Counted from the first letter of the stretch, positions 7,947 through 15,779 are shown. The stretch: 18,480 nt of DNA from an uncultured Alphaproteobacteria bacterium (GCA_929200335.1 CAKMZG010000015.1:1-18480), one strand, 5' to 3'. The notes: generated from the sequence alone by a model not told the origin. Translations and numbers: made by a program.

Positions 7947-9212
7947 TTATTTTGAAGCAAAAACAGCTGCCTCTAATTCTTCAGCAGCAGTTTTGCTATC
8001 GAACTCGCCATTAAAATGGGCTGTTACAACATCATAGATGGCATTTTTGATGGATGCTGGGACAGCATGGCCATGCGCCATTGAACCAAACAGGCGATTG
8101 TTTTTACTAGCTTCAGCTAGATCTGCCATTGCTTTTTTACCGCAGTCATCAAAAGCATCATTTGGTACATCTGTACGTGCTGGTGCTGAGCCTTTAACTA
8201 CATTAAATGCAGATTGAAATACAGGGTTCATTACAGCAGAAGCCATCTTCATTTGAGCTTCAGATTGATCGCCAACATCAAACATAACAAATTGGTCAGA
8301 GTTAAATGTCACCGCTCCCTGTGTCCCTGGAAATCGGATGCAAACAAAATCTTCCCCTGGTTTTTTATCTGCTTTAATAAATTCACCTTTAGCCCAATCA
8401 CCCATCATTTGCATGCCAGCTTTGCCTTCAATCACCATTGAAGAGGCTAGGCTCCAATCACGACCTGAGAAATTATCATCAACATAAGAACGAAGTGCAG
8501 CCATACGCTCGAAGGCTTTAACCATGGTTTCACCACCTAATGTTTCTGGATCTAAATCAATCATTGCTTTTTTATAAAAATCATCACCCATTGAAAGCAC
8601 AACTGCATCAAAGAGAGTGGCATCTTGCCAAGGCTGCCCGCCATGAGCCAATGGGGTAATGCCATTTGCCTTCATTTTATCAAGAACAGTAAGAAGTTCT
8701 TCCCAAGTTGTTGGGGCTTTGCCACCGGCATCATCAAGGGCTTTTTTATTTACCCATACCCAGTTGCTAGAGTGAACATTGACAGGTGCGGCAATCCACT
8801 TGCCCTCATATTTTGAAAATTTTTGCAAGGCAGCAGGTACTACTTTATCCCAATCTTCCTTTTCTGCAACGGCATTGAGATTACCTAATTTGCCAGTTGA
8901 TTTTGCCCAATCAGTAATATCAAAACCCAGCATCTGCGCAGCGGTTGGTGGGTTACCAGCAGTAATGCGTGCACGTAAAACAGTCATGGCATCAGAACCA
9001 CCGCCGCCTGCAACAGGCATATCTTTCCAATTGACATCTTTGCTTGCCAGATCTTTTTGTAAAACTTTTATGGCGGCGGCTTCACCACCTGATGTCCACC
9101 AATGCATCACCTCTACATCGCTGTTAGCATTAGCAATGGAGGTTAAAATGGTGGTTGATAAGGTTAAGGCAGAAATTGCCAAAGTGGTTTTAATAAAATT
9201 TAAAAAAATCAT
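7947..9212 (-). CDS. Sugar ABC transporter periplasmic binding protein (GtsA-like, glucose/mannose type)
   Basis: This is the periplasmic receptor that gives the importer its specificity. The 421-residue protein starts with a Sec signal peptide: hydrophobic core about residues 6-24, likely cleavage after Ala-Asn-Ala at about 29. The mature part begins with HWWTSGGE (37-44), followed by a GGGG stretch near 69-72, NPPTAAQ, AHGGQPWQD (189-197) and GMQMMGDWAKGE (266-277). From memory these motifs closely match GtsA of Pseudomonas and Thermus glucose-binding proteins, so glucose, galactose or mannose is the likely ligand. I chose ATG 9212 because GGAG lies 9 nt upstream. A TTG five codons earlier would put the start on that ribosome-binding site. 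It is the first gene of the operon, under the promoter and palindrome at 9259-9289. Confidence 0.93.
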   Translation of the reverse strand: MIFLNFIKTTLAISALTLSTTILTSIANANSDVEVMHWWTSGGEAAAIKVLQKDLASKDVNWKDMPVAGGGGSDAMTVLRARITAGNPPTAAQMLGFDITDWAKSTGKLGNLNAVAEKEDWDKVVPAALQKFSKYEGKWIAAPVNVHSSNWVWVNKKALDDAGGKAPTTWEELLTVLDKMKANGITPLAHGGQPWQDATLFDAVVLSMGDDFYKKAMIDLDPETLGGETMVKAFERMAALRSYVDDNFSGRDWSLASSMVIEGKAGMQMMGDWAKGEFIKADKKPGEDFVCIRFPGTQGAVTFNSDQFVMFDVGDQSEAQMKMASAVMNPVFQSAFNVVKGSAPARTDVPNDAFDDCGKKAMADLAEASKNNRLFGSMAHGHAVPASIKNAIYDVVTAHFNGEFDSKTAAEELEAAVFASK

Positions 9213-9258
9213 AATATAGGTCTCCAAAATAAGGCGATAGCAATATTGTATATAAATA

Positions 9259-9289
9259 TTTATAACGTTATAAGACCCTTATTTGTCAA
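9259..9289 (-). promoter_or_regulatory. Predicted sigma70-type promoter of the sugar ABC operon
   Basis: On the - strand a perfect -35 hexamer TTGACA (9289-9284) is followed after 19 nt by TATAAA (9264-9259). The spacing is slightly long; less consensus -10 options exist at 17-18 nt. The -10 lies about 46 nt upstream of the binding-protein start codon. The palindrome at 9260-9273 covers the -10 element and part of the spacer, so a bound repressor would block polymerase. Confidence 0.6.
9260..9273. promoter_or_regulatory. Candidate LacI-family operator
   Basis: This is a perfect 14-bp palindrome, TTATAACGTTATAA. LacI-family operators typically have an even palindrome with a central CG (AACGTT core), which this has. 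It lies over the predicted -10 of the sugar operon and 124 bp before the start of the divergent LacI-type gene. That fits local repression of the sugar genes and possibly autoregulation. Direct binding has not been shown. Confidence 0.65.
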
Positions 9290-9337
9290 GTACTTTATAA
9301 TATATACTATGAAAATCCTTTATTTTACTTAAAATGC

Positions 9338-9365
9338 TTGCGTTTTTTAAATATTATATTATATT
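9338..9365 (+). promoter_or_regulatory. Possible promoter of the LacI-type regulator
   Basis: TTGCGT (9338-9343) and TATATT (9360-9365) are 16 nt apart on the + strand, 32 nt before the regulator's ATG. The region is very AT-rich, so chance matches to a -10 box are common. Support is modest. Confidence 0.4.
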
Positions 9366-9397
9366 ATTAATTGTATCGTTGTAAATTTGGATTTATC

Positions 9398-10429
9398 ATG
9401 CCCACTAAAATGACAGCACCACCACGAAATAGATTGAAAAAGCGCCCAACCCTTCGCACCATAGCGGAAATTACAGGTTTAGCGGTGACTACGGTATCTC
9501 GTGCTTTGTCTAACGCCCCAGAAATTGCGGAGGCAACAAGGACGCGGGTTGCTAAAGTTGCTGATGAGGTTGGCTATGTGCCTGATCCTGCAGCGCAGCG
9601 TTTGAGAACAGGGCGAAGTAATGTGATTAGTTTTTTACTTAGTCCTCATGATGAGCTTTTGGGGTTCTCTAATTCTATGACAATGGGCTTAACTCGGGCC
9701 TTACGCGATACAAATTTTAGTTTAATTATTACACCAAGTTTTGAAGACACATCCGAGGTTAAAACCATTGAGAGTATTTTACGCAATAAAATGGCTGATG
9801 GTATATTATTAACACGTACTGAGCCATTTGATGAGCGGGTGCGTATTCTGATGGAACATAATTTTCCTTTTGTGAGCCATGGTCGCACGGAGTTTTCCTC
9901 CACCCATCTTTATTTAGATTATGATAATGAGGCTTTTTCGCGCCTAGCTGTAAAAAGATTGGTTGAAAAAGGCTGTAAGCACTTGGCTACCATTTTGCCC
10001 GATCGAAAATTTACATTTTATCGTCATCTAAAATATGGATTTACTTCAAGTGTAATTGATGCTGGCGTGCAATATTCTGTACCAGAAGACGTAAATCTAG
10101 ACAGCTCTCCAGAAGCGATATATCAATCAATATCTAAATTACTAGCAACAGATAATCCTCCGGATGGTTTTGTCTGTGCGGGTGAAGTTGCGGCTATGAC
10201 CATTATGGCATGCCTAGATGACTATGGTAAACAGGTTGGCAAGGATGCGCATATTCTTACCAAGCAAACCTCCCCTCTTTATGATCATATCCGCCCTAAA
10301 GTAGATACGATTTTTGAAAATATAGTCTTAGCAGGTGAGGAAATGGGCAAATTACTCATTCAACAAATTCAAAACAAAGATCAACTATTTGATCCTATCA
10401 TTCATAGGCCGGAACCTCGGTTTTTATAA
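9398..10429 (+). CDS. LacI-family transcriptional regulator
   Basis: This is a DNA-binding regulator of 343 residues, a normal length for the family. The N-terminal helix-turn-helix is at about 19-38 (TIAEITGLAVTTVSRALSNA), followed by the hinge-helix region at about 60-74 (DPAAQRLRTGRS). A periplasmic-binding-protein-like effector domain fills the rest. The N-terminus has about 16 extra basic residues before the first helix. I chose ATG 9398, with a weak GGA upstream; a TTG at 9371 and an ATG at 9410 are alternatives. It is divergent from the Gts-like sugar operon with a 185-bp shared region, so it most likely controls that operon in response to the imported sugar or a derivative. The effector is unknown. 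Confidence 0.92.
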   Translation: MPTKMTAPPRNRLKKRPTLRTIAEITGLAVTTVSRALSNAPEIAEATRTRVAKVADEVGYVPDPAAQRLRTGRSNVISFLLSPHDELLGFSNSMTMGLTRALRDTNFSLIITPSFEDTSEVKTIESILRNKMADGILLTRTEPFDERVRILMEHNFPFVSHGRTEFSSTHLYLDYDNEAFSRLAVKRLVEKGCKHLATILPDRKFTFYRHLKYGFTSSVIDAGVQYSVPEDVNLDSSPEAIYQSISKLLATDNPPDGFVCAGEVAAMTIMACLDDYGKQVGKDAHILTKQTSPLYDHIRPKVDTIFENIVLAGEEMGKLLIQQIQNKDQLFDPIIHRPEPRFL

Positions 10430-10458
10430 TAAAACTCAATTTATTTTGATTGGCGCGA

Positions 10459-10488
10459 TAGCGTTTAGGTGAATTTACCTAAACGCTA
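10459..10488. repeat. Extragenic palindromic element, intact copy
   Basis: Two perfect 12-bp arms, TAGCGTTTAGGT (10459-10470) and ACCTAAACGCTA (10477-10488), flank a 6-nt loop GAATTT. It starts 30 nt after the LacI gene stop. Neither strand has a T run after the stem, so it is not a typical terminator. A related, decayed copy lies at 15989-16029, which makes this a dispersed repeat of the genome rather than a single-gene signal. Confidence 0.72.
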
Positions 10489-10575
10489 CTCGCCCTAGAA
10501 TGATTTATTGTCATTTCAGTAAAACCCCAGTATAGAATTGTGATCTTTTAATGTTGAATAATAAGGTCATACATC

Positions 10576-11427
10576 TTGCTAAAAACACCTCTAAACACGC
10601 TTGTCCGCGATTATGAATATATTTTTTGTGATGTCTGGGGTGTAATACACAACGGGATTAAGGTTTGGGCTGAGGCCGAACATGCTTTGATTAAAGCGCG
10701 AAATGCAGGTAAATATGTAATTTTACTTACCAATTCTCCACGCAGAAATATTGGCGTTGCACAACAATTGTCAGAACTTGGCCTATCCGATCAAGCCTAT
10801 GATAAAATTGTGACATCTGGTGACGTGACCCGCACTCTTATTAAACAACATCCTAATAGTGTATTTCACTTAGGGCCTGAACGCGATGTGCCCTTATTTG
10901 ATGGTTTGGGTGTGAGTTTTGCCGATGAACAATCTGCTGAAACCGTAGTGTGTACGGGACTTTTTGATGATAAAAATGAAGGGCTGGAAGCTTATCAAGC
11001 GATGATGGAAGGTTTTGCAGCACGCAATGTCACCTTTATTTGCGCAAATCCAGATTTGGTGGTTCATCACGGCGGCAAGATGCTTTATTGTGCAGGGTCT
11101 TTGGCTAAGCTTTTTGAAGAACATGGTGGCAAGCCTCTTGTGGCAGGTAAACCGCACCAGCCGATTTATGATCATGCTTTTAGAAAAGCAAGCATACGCG
11201 CTGGAGATCAAGAGCTCAAAAAATCTCAAATTTTAGCTATTGGAGATGCCTTGCCCACCGATGTTAAGGGGGCTTGCGATTATGGTCTTGATGTTTTGTT
11301 TATATCTGGCGGCATACATCGTGAGGAATTTGGTAATTTGCAGTCCCCCGATCCCAAATTAATGCAAGCATTTTTGACTAAGTATGGGTATGAGGCAAAG
11401 GGCTACTTGCCGCAATTGTCTTGGTAA
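10576..11427 (+). CDS. HAD superfamily class IIA hydrolase (TIGR01459-like)
   Basis: This is a NagD-type haloacid-dehalogenase-fold protein of 283 residues, probably a phosphatase of unknown substrate. Motif I is CDVWGVIHNG with nucleophile Asp19, but the usual second Asp (general acid) is Trp21. From memory this DxW form is a trait of the TIGR01459 group. Motif II is LLTNS (Thr52), motif III GKPHQPIYDH (Lys192) and motif IV IGDALPTD (Asp224, Asp229). The start is TTG at 10576. An in-frame stop lies at 10555-10557, no ATG/GTG/TTG falls between it and the TTG, and AAGG (10563-10566) sits 9 nt upstream. ribF follows after 46 nt, a pairing I recall from other alphaproteobacteria, so a link to flavin metabolism is possible but unproven. 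Confidence 0.85.
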   Translation: MLKTPLNTLVRDYEYIFCDVWGVIHNGIKVWAEAEHALIKARNAGKYVILLTNSPRRNIGVAQQLSELGLSDQAYDKIVTSGDVTRTLIKQHPNSVFHLGPERDVPLFDGLGVSFADEQSAETVVCTGLFDDKNEGLEAYQAMMEGFAARNVTFICANPDLVVHHGGKMLYCAGSLAKLFEEHGGKPLVAGKPHQPIYDHAFRKASIRAGDQELKKSQILAIGDALPTDVKGACDYGLDVLFISGGIHREEFGNLQSPDPKLMQAFLTKYGYEAKGYLPQLSW

Positions 11428-11473
11428 TAATTTGGTGATAGAAATTAAGCTCAATAAAGTTTAGATAGAATTT

Positions 11474-12496
11474 ATGAAAAACATTCACGCCCCAGAATTT
11501 AAACAAGTAACCCTTGAAAATAATGATCAGCCGTCATCTGCAATGTTTGAGATGCCTGATCTATTTAAGCGAGGAACAATTGCCATTGGCAATTTTGATG
11601 GAGTTCATCGCGGTCATCAAGCGGTATTAGAGCGCGCGCAAGTCATTGCTATGGAAGCCGGAACACCCTTAATTGCATTGAGTTTTGAGCCTCACCCGAG
11701 AACACTATTTAAGCCAGATGCACCAGTTTTTCGTCTCACCCCACAGTCTATGAAAGCCCGTGTTATGGCAGCTTTTGGCGTGGATGCAATGGTCACCATT
11801 CCCTTTGATATGGATATGGCAAAAACTGAGGCTGAAGATTTTGTTAAAACCTATTTAATCGATCAATTGGCGGTGAGCCATGTTGTTGTTGGCCATGATT
11901 TCCATTTTGGTAAAGACCGTAAAGGCTCGCCTGAATTTTTATTTAAAGCAAGTAAAACCTATGGGTTTTCATCAACCACCATTCCTGCATTTTCTAATGA
12001 GAATGGTGAAACTGTCTCATCTAGTAATATTCGCGTAGCTTTAGAGGCTGGTGATGTGAGTGAAGCTGCAAGTCTTTTAGGTTATCGCTGGTTGGTTGGT
12101 GGTAAGGTTCAAAAAGGCAAACAAATTGGCCGCACTCTTGGATTTCCAACGGCTAACATTGAATTGGGTGCTGATGTGCGCCTGAAACATGGTATTTATG
12201 CAGTTAAATTGCGCCGTGCAGATGGCTCATTACATAATGGCGTTGCCAGTTTTGGCCGTCGTCCCACTTTTGATAATGGCGGTGCTTTATTTGAAACCTT
12301 CATTTTTGATTTTGATGATGATCTATATAGTGAAGAAATTGAGGTTTCTCTATTTAGTTTCTTGCGCGCTGAATTAAAATTTGATGGCATTGATCCACTT
12401 ATTAAGCAAATGAAACAAGATGAAGCTGAGGCAAGGGCATTAAATGGAGCTGTGGCACCCATATCAGCCCTTGATTTAGCCTTGAATTTCAGTTGA
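11474..12496 (+). CDS. ribF: Bifunctional riboflavin kinase / FAD synthetase
   Basis: This enzyme makes FMN from riboflavin and ATP, then FAD from FMN and ATP, in the cytoplasm. The protein has 340 residues. The N-terminal adenylyltransferase domain has GNFDGVHRGH (39-48), GHDFHFGKDRKG (140-151) and VSSSNIR (181-187). The C-terminal kinase domain has GRTLGFPTAN (219-228), FGRRPTF (260-266) and a candidate catalytic Glu274 in FETFIFDF. About 30 residues precede the first core strand, somewhat longer than in many homologues, and the ribosome-binding site before ATG 11474 is weak. Met24 or Met27 are possible alternative starts, but I kept the longest ATG. It follows the HAD gene by 46 nt and is probably co-transcribed with it. 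Confidence 0.95.
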   Translation: MKNIHAPEFKQVTLENNDQPSSAMFEMPDLFKRGTIAIGNFDGVHRGHQAVLERAQVIAMEAGTPLIALSFEPHPRTLFKPDAPVFRLTPQSMKARVMAAFGVDAMVTIPFDMDMAKTEAEDFVKTYLIDQLAVSHVVVGHDFHFGKDRKGSPEFLFKASKTYGFSSTTIPAFSNENGETVSSSNIRVALEAGDVSEAASLLGYRWLVGGKVQKGKQIGRTLGFPTANIELGADVRLKHGIYAVKLRRADGSLHNGVASFGRRPTFDNGGALFETFIFDFDDDLYSEEIEVSLFSFLRAELKFDGIDPLIKQMKQDEAEARALNGAVAPISALDLALNFS

Positions 12497-12546
12497 TTGA
12501 GAGCCTTTAAATCAATTGCTCAATAACTTGGGCTTGGTGGGAGGAA

Positions 12547-13704
12547 ATGACACTAAAATTAAAAAACCGAGAAGCGCGCTGGCTCTGGCTCCATGCTCAG
12601 GGCTTAGGAGGCACCCCCACAGGTAAACTTGATTTATATGGCCTTATTCACCAATTAGGCTTTGTGCAATTGGATACCATCCAAGTTGTAGTGCGCGCTC
12701 ACCATCATATCATTTGGTCGCGCAATCAAAATTATCGTGAACCTATGCTTGATATATGCATGCGTGATGAACGGCAAATATTTGAGCATTTCACCCATGA
12801 TGCATCGGTATTACCAATGGAGTTTTTACCCATGTGGCAGAGGCAATTTGTGCGTAAAAAGGCTCAAATTGATAAATCAGGTTGGTTTAAATCCATGTTG
12901 GATGCTAAGGGGCGTGAGGCAATAAAGGCACGTATCCGTAAAGAAGGAGCGCTCTCCACCCATGCCTTTGATACTCAAGTTAAAAGCAAGGCGATGTGGG
13001 CGCGTCCACCCCATAAACTTGCTCTAGATTATATGTGGTACAGTGGTGAATTAGCCACCTCTCACCGTAAGGGTTTTACGAAATTTTATGATCTAGCAGA
13101 AAATATCTTTCCCGAGCATTTAAGGGCAGAAACTCTATCAGATAACGCGCAATTAGACTGGCTTTGTCGTGCGGCTTTAGAGCGCCTATCCTTTGCAACA
13201 CAAAGTGAAATTCAAAAATTTTGGGATGCCGCGACTGCTCAAGAGGTAAAGATATGGATTGGCAAAAATGAAGGTCACTTAATGTCTGTTGAAATAGAAA
13301 ATGCTGATGGCACTTGGAAACAAGCCTATGCAAATCCTGAGATTGAAACAATCTTAGCTGAATTGAAGGCCCCAAGTTCGCGATTGCGTATTTTAAATCC
13401 CTTTGACCCATGTATCAGAGACCGCAATCGGGTGGAGCGCCTATTTGGTTTTAATTACCGTAATGAGATGTTTGTGCCAGCGGCTAAGCGCATTTGGGGA
13501 TATTATGTTTATCCTATTTTAGAAAAAGACCGCTTTATTGGCCGCATAGAATTAAAAGCAGATCGCAAAAAGCAGGTTTTGAACGTGATTAACTTTTGGC
13601 AAGAAGAGGGTGTTGTTTGGGGGGATGCCCGCAAACAAAAATTGCAGGGTGAACTGTCCCGCCTTGCGCGTTTTGCGGGTCTTAAAAGCATTGAGTGGTT
13701 TTGA
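12547..13704 (+). CDS. YcaQ/AlkZ-type winged-helix DNA glycosylase family protein
   Basis: This 385-residue protein belongs to the HTH_42 family. Its characterised members (E. coli YcaQ/AlkX, Streptomyces AlkZ) are DNA glycosylases that unhook interstrand crosslinks or excise alkylated bases. The N-terminal part has the family's Q-x-D active-site pattern as Gln41-Leu42-Asp43 in FVQLDTIQVV, followed by RAHHH. The C-terminal third carries the typical LFGFNYRNEMFVPAAKR segment and GYYVYPIL...GRIELKADRK. The start is well supported by GGGAGGAA directly upstream of the ATG. It is the third + strand gene after the HAD/ribF pair but has its own ribosome-binding site and no obvious functional link. 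It converges with the LysE-type gene, 13 nt apart. A role in repair of alkylation or crosslink damage is inferred from the family. Confidence 0.87.
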   Translation: MTLKLKNREARWLWLHAQGLGGTPTGKLDLYGLIHQLGFVQLDTIQVVVRAHHHIIWSRNQNYREPMLDICMRDERQIFEHFTHDASVLPMEFLPMWQRQFVRKKAQIDKSGWFKSMLDAKGREAIKARIRKEGALSTHAFDTQVKSKAMWARPPHKLALDYMWYSGELATSHRKGFTKFYDLAENIFPEHLRAETLSDNAQLDWLCRAALERLSFATQSEIQKFWDAATAQEVKIWIGKNEGHLMSVEIENADGTWKQAYANPEIETILAELKAPSSRLRILNPFDPCIRDRNRVERLFGFNYRNEMFVPAAKRIWGYYVYPILEKDRFIGRIELKADRKKQVLNVINFWQEEGVVWGDARKQKLQGELSRLARFAGLKSIEWF

Positions 13705-13717
13705 AAATATTGAGTGT

Positions 13718-14386
13718 TTAGGCTCTTGAGAGCAACATTTTCACAGCAAATGATGAAAATAACCCTGCAAAGCAATAGTCCATGGTTCGCATCACTTTTG
13801 GGTGTCGGATTAGCCATGAAGAGAATTGGTTAGCAGTTAAAATTATGGCTATACAAATGGGTGTTGTAATGATCACAAAAAACAAGCCTAGGAAAATTAA
13901 TTTTCCTGTGGCATGGGCATCATTGGCTGAGATAAATTGTGGTAAAAATGTAATGTAGAATAGCACGATTTTTGGGTTAAGCAGATTAATACCAACCCCT
14001 GTTAGCCAATTTTTAAAAAATCCCGATTGTTTGCTATTATCTTCTTTAACCTTGAAAGCTGAGCCATTGCGTATGGCATCTATGGCTAACCATAGAAGAT
14101 AAAGCGCGCCAATGATTTTAAGAATAAAAAAGGCGGTTGCTGAAGCTTTGATCAGGGCAGAAATACCTACAACGGCAAAGAAGGTATGAAATAAAAGTCC
14201 TGATGATGCGCCAATAAGTGATGCGATGCCTGCTTTTGTGCCTTGAGATAGGGTTTTGCCAAGAAAGAGCGTCATATCAGGGCCCGGCGTTACAGAAAGT
14301 ACCAGTGCGGCCGCAATAAAGGCCAATAGAGTTGGCCAATTGGGTATAAAACTAAGTTCTTGGAGAAAATGCATGGGAGGTCTCAT
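13718..14386 (-). CDS. LysE/RhtB family amino-acid exporter
   Basis: This inner-membrane efflux protein has 222 residues and about six hydrophobic segments. The family's TPGPD motif is at 33-37, the KIIGALYLLWLAIDAIR region at 90-106 and LNPK at 136-139. Such proteins export amino acids such as homoserine, threonine, lysine or related compounds; which one cannot be told from sequence. No clear ribosome-binding site precedes ATG 14386, and ATG 14374 (Met5) is an alternative. It is divergent from argG with a 166-bp gap. No LysG/ArgP-type regulator is adjacent, so co-regulation with arginine synthesis is only a possibility. Confidence 0.9.
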   Translation of the reverse strand: MRPPMHFLQELSFIPNWPTLLAFIAAALVLSVTPGPDMTLFLGKTLSQGTKAGIASLIGASSGLLFHTFFAVVGISALIKASATAFFILKIIGALYLLWLAIDAIRNGSAFKVKEDNSKQSGFFKNWLTGVGINLLNPKIVLFYITFLPQFISANDAHATGKLIFLGLFFVIITTPICIAIILTANQFSSWLIRHPKVMRTMDYCFAGLFSSFAVKMLLSRA

Positions 14387-14552
14387 TTGTAGAATTTTTA
14401 AAAAAAACTATCTTAAATTTTTATTCTGCGCAATTAAATTAGTCTTTGAGAACATAAATATTATTATTCAAGGCTTGCATGATTGATGATTCTGATTAAA
14501 GTGCCAGCAGATTAGAAGGCCGTTATATCAAATCAGATGCAGGATATGAAAC

Positions 14553-15779
14553 ATGGGTAAAATTAATAAAAACGATGTAAATAAAGTGGTGCTTGCCTAT
14601 TCAGGTGGCTTGGATACCTCAATCATCTTAAAATGGTTGCAAACTGAATATGAAGCTGAGGTCGTAACGTTTACGGCTGATCTTGGGCAAGGTGAAGAAT
14701 TGGAGCCTGCGCGTAAGAAAGCTGAGCTTATGGGCATTAAAGAAATTTACATTGATGATCTACGTGAAGAGTTCGTTAGTGATTTTGTATATCCAATGTT
14801 CCGCGCTAATGCGGTTTATGAGGGCATTTATCTTTTAGGCACATCTATTGCGCGCCCATTAATCTCAAAGCGATTGATTGAAATTGCTGAAGAAACAGGC
14901 GCTGATGCCATTGCCCATGGTGCAACAGGCAAGGGTAACGATCAGGTTCGCTTTGAATTAGCCGCCTATGCACTTAATCCAGATATTAAAGTGATTGCAC
15001 CTTGGCGTGAATGGGATTTGAAATCTCGTACTGAATTGATTGATTTTGCTGAAAAGCACCAAATCCCTGTACCAAAAGATAAGCGCGGCGAAGCGCCGTT
15101 TTCTGTGGATGCTAATTTACTGCATTCTTCATCTGAGGGCAAAGTTTTGGAAGACCCATGGGAAAATGCTCCTGAATATGTTTTTCAACGTTCAGTATCA
15201 CCTGAAGCAGCGCCAGATGTGGCTACAGAGATTACCATCGGCTTCAAAAAAGGCGATGCAGTATCCTTAAATGGCAAAGCGATGAGCCCTGCTGAAATGC
15301 TAACAGCGTTAAATACATTAGGTCATGATAATGGCATTGGCCGTATTGATTTGGTGGAAAACCGTTTTGTGGGTATGAAATCTCGCGGTGTTTATGAAAC
15401 CCCAGGCGGTACAATTTTACTTGAAGCGCATCGCGCAATGGAAAGTATAACCCTTGATCGTGGCGCTATGCATCTTAAAGATGAGTTGATGCCACGCTAT
15501 GCGGAATTAATTTATAACGGCTTTTGGTTCTCGCCAGAGCGAGAAATGCTGCAAGCTGCTATTAATCATTCTCAACAAAATGTTGAGGGCGAGGTGCGCT
15601 TAAAACTTTATAAAGGCAATGTAATCACCACTGGCCGCCAGAGTGCTCAATCACTCTATGAAGAAGATTTGGTGACCTTTGAAGATGATGAAGGCGCCTA
15701 TGATCAAGAAGATGCTTATGGTTTCATTAAGTTAAATGCGCTTCGTCTTCGCACACTAGCAGCACGCCGCAGAAAATAG
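14553..15779 (+). CDS. argG: Argininosuccinate synthase
   Basis: This enzyme joins citrulline and aspartate, with ATP cleavage to AMP and PPi, to form argininosuccinate, the penultimate step of arginine synthesis. The 408-residue length is normal for the family. The ATP-binding PP-loop AYSGGLDTS is at 15-23, GTSIARPLI at 96-104 (citrulline/aspartate side) and HGATGKGNDQVRFE at 122-135. The segment LLHSSSEGKVLEDPW near 189-203 is the form I associate with alphaproteobacterial enzymes. AGGA lies 8 nt before ATG 14553. It stands alone, without argH next to it, and ends at the terminator at 15875-15899. Confidence 0.98.
   Translation: MGKINKNDVNKVVLAYSGGLDTSIILKWLQTEYEAEVVTFTADLGQGEELEPARKKAELMGIKEIYIDDLREEFVSDFVYPMFRANAVYEGIYLLGTSIARPLISKRLIEIAEETGADAIAHGATGKGNDQVRFELAAYALNPDIKVIAPWREWDLKSRTELIDFAEKHQIPVPKDKRGEAPFSVDANLLHSSSEGKVLEDPWENAPEYVFQRSVSPEAAPDVATEITIGFKKGDAVSLNGKAMSPAEMLTALNTLGHDNGIGRIDLVENRFVGMKSRGVYETPGGTILLEAHRAMESITLDRGAMHLKDELMPRYAELIYNGFWFSPEREMLQAAINHSQQNVEGEVRLKLYKGNVITTGRQSAQSLYEEDLVTFEDDEGAYDQEDAYGFIKLNALRLRTLAARRRK

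Noticed and set aside
8779..9219. Open frame of 146 codons on the + strand
   Set aside because: It lies fully inside the binding-protein gene on the opposite strand, which has clear family motifs and a signal peptide. The translated product has no recognisable features.
9213..9227. TTG start five codons upstream for the sugar-binding protein
   Set aside because: The TTG overlaps the GGAG ribosome-binding site that serves ATG 9212, and the signal peptide is well formed from that ATG.
9371..9397. TTG-initiated extension of the LacI-type regulator
   Set aside because: No ribosome-binding site precedes it, it lies close to the predicted -10, and the added residues do not resemble the family.
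13722..13733. GCTCTTGAGAGC hairpin as a terminator for the YcaQ-type gene
   Set aside because: The stem is only 4 bp with a 4-nt loop, lies in the end of the LysE-type gene and lacks a proper T run.
14387..14552. Promoters in the LysE-argG divergent gap
   Set aside because: TTGAGA (14446) and TTGCAT (14475) were considered, but no suitable -10 box is found at the right spacing, so no promoter is claimed.
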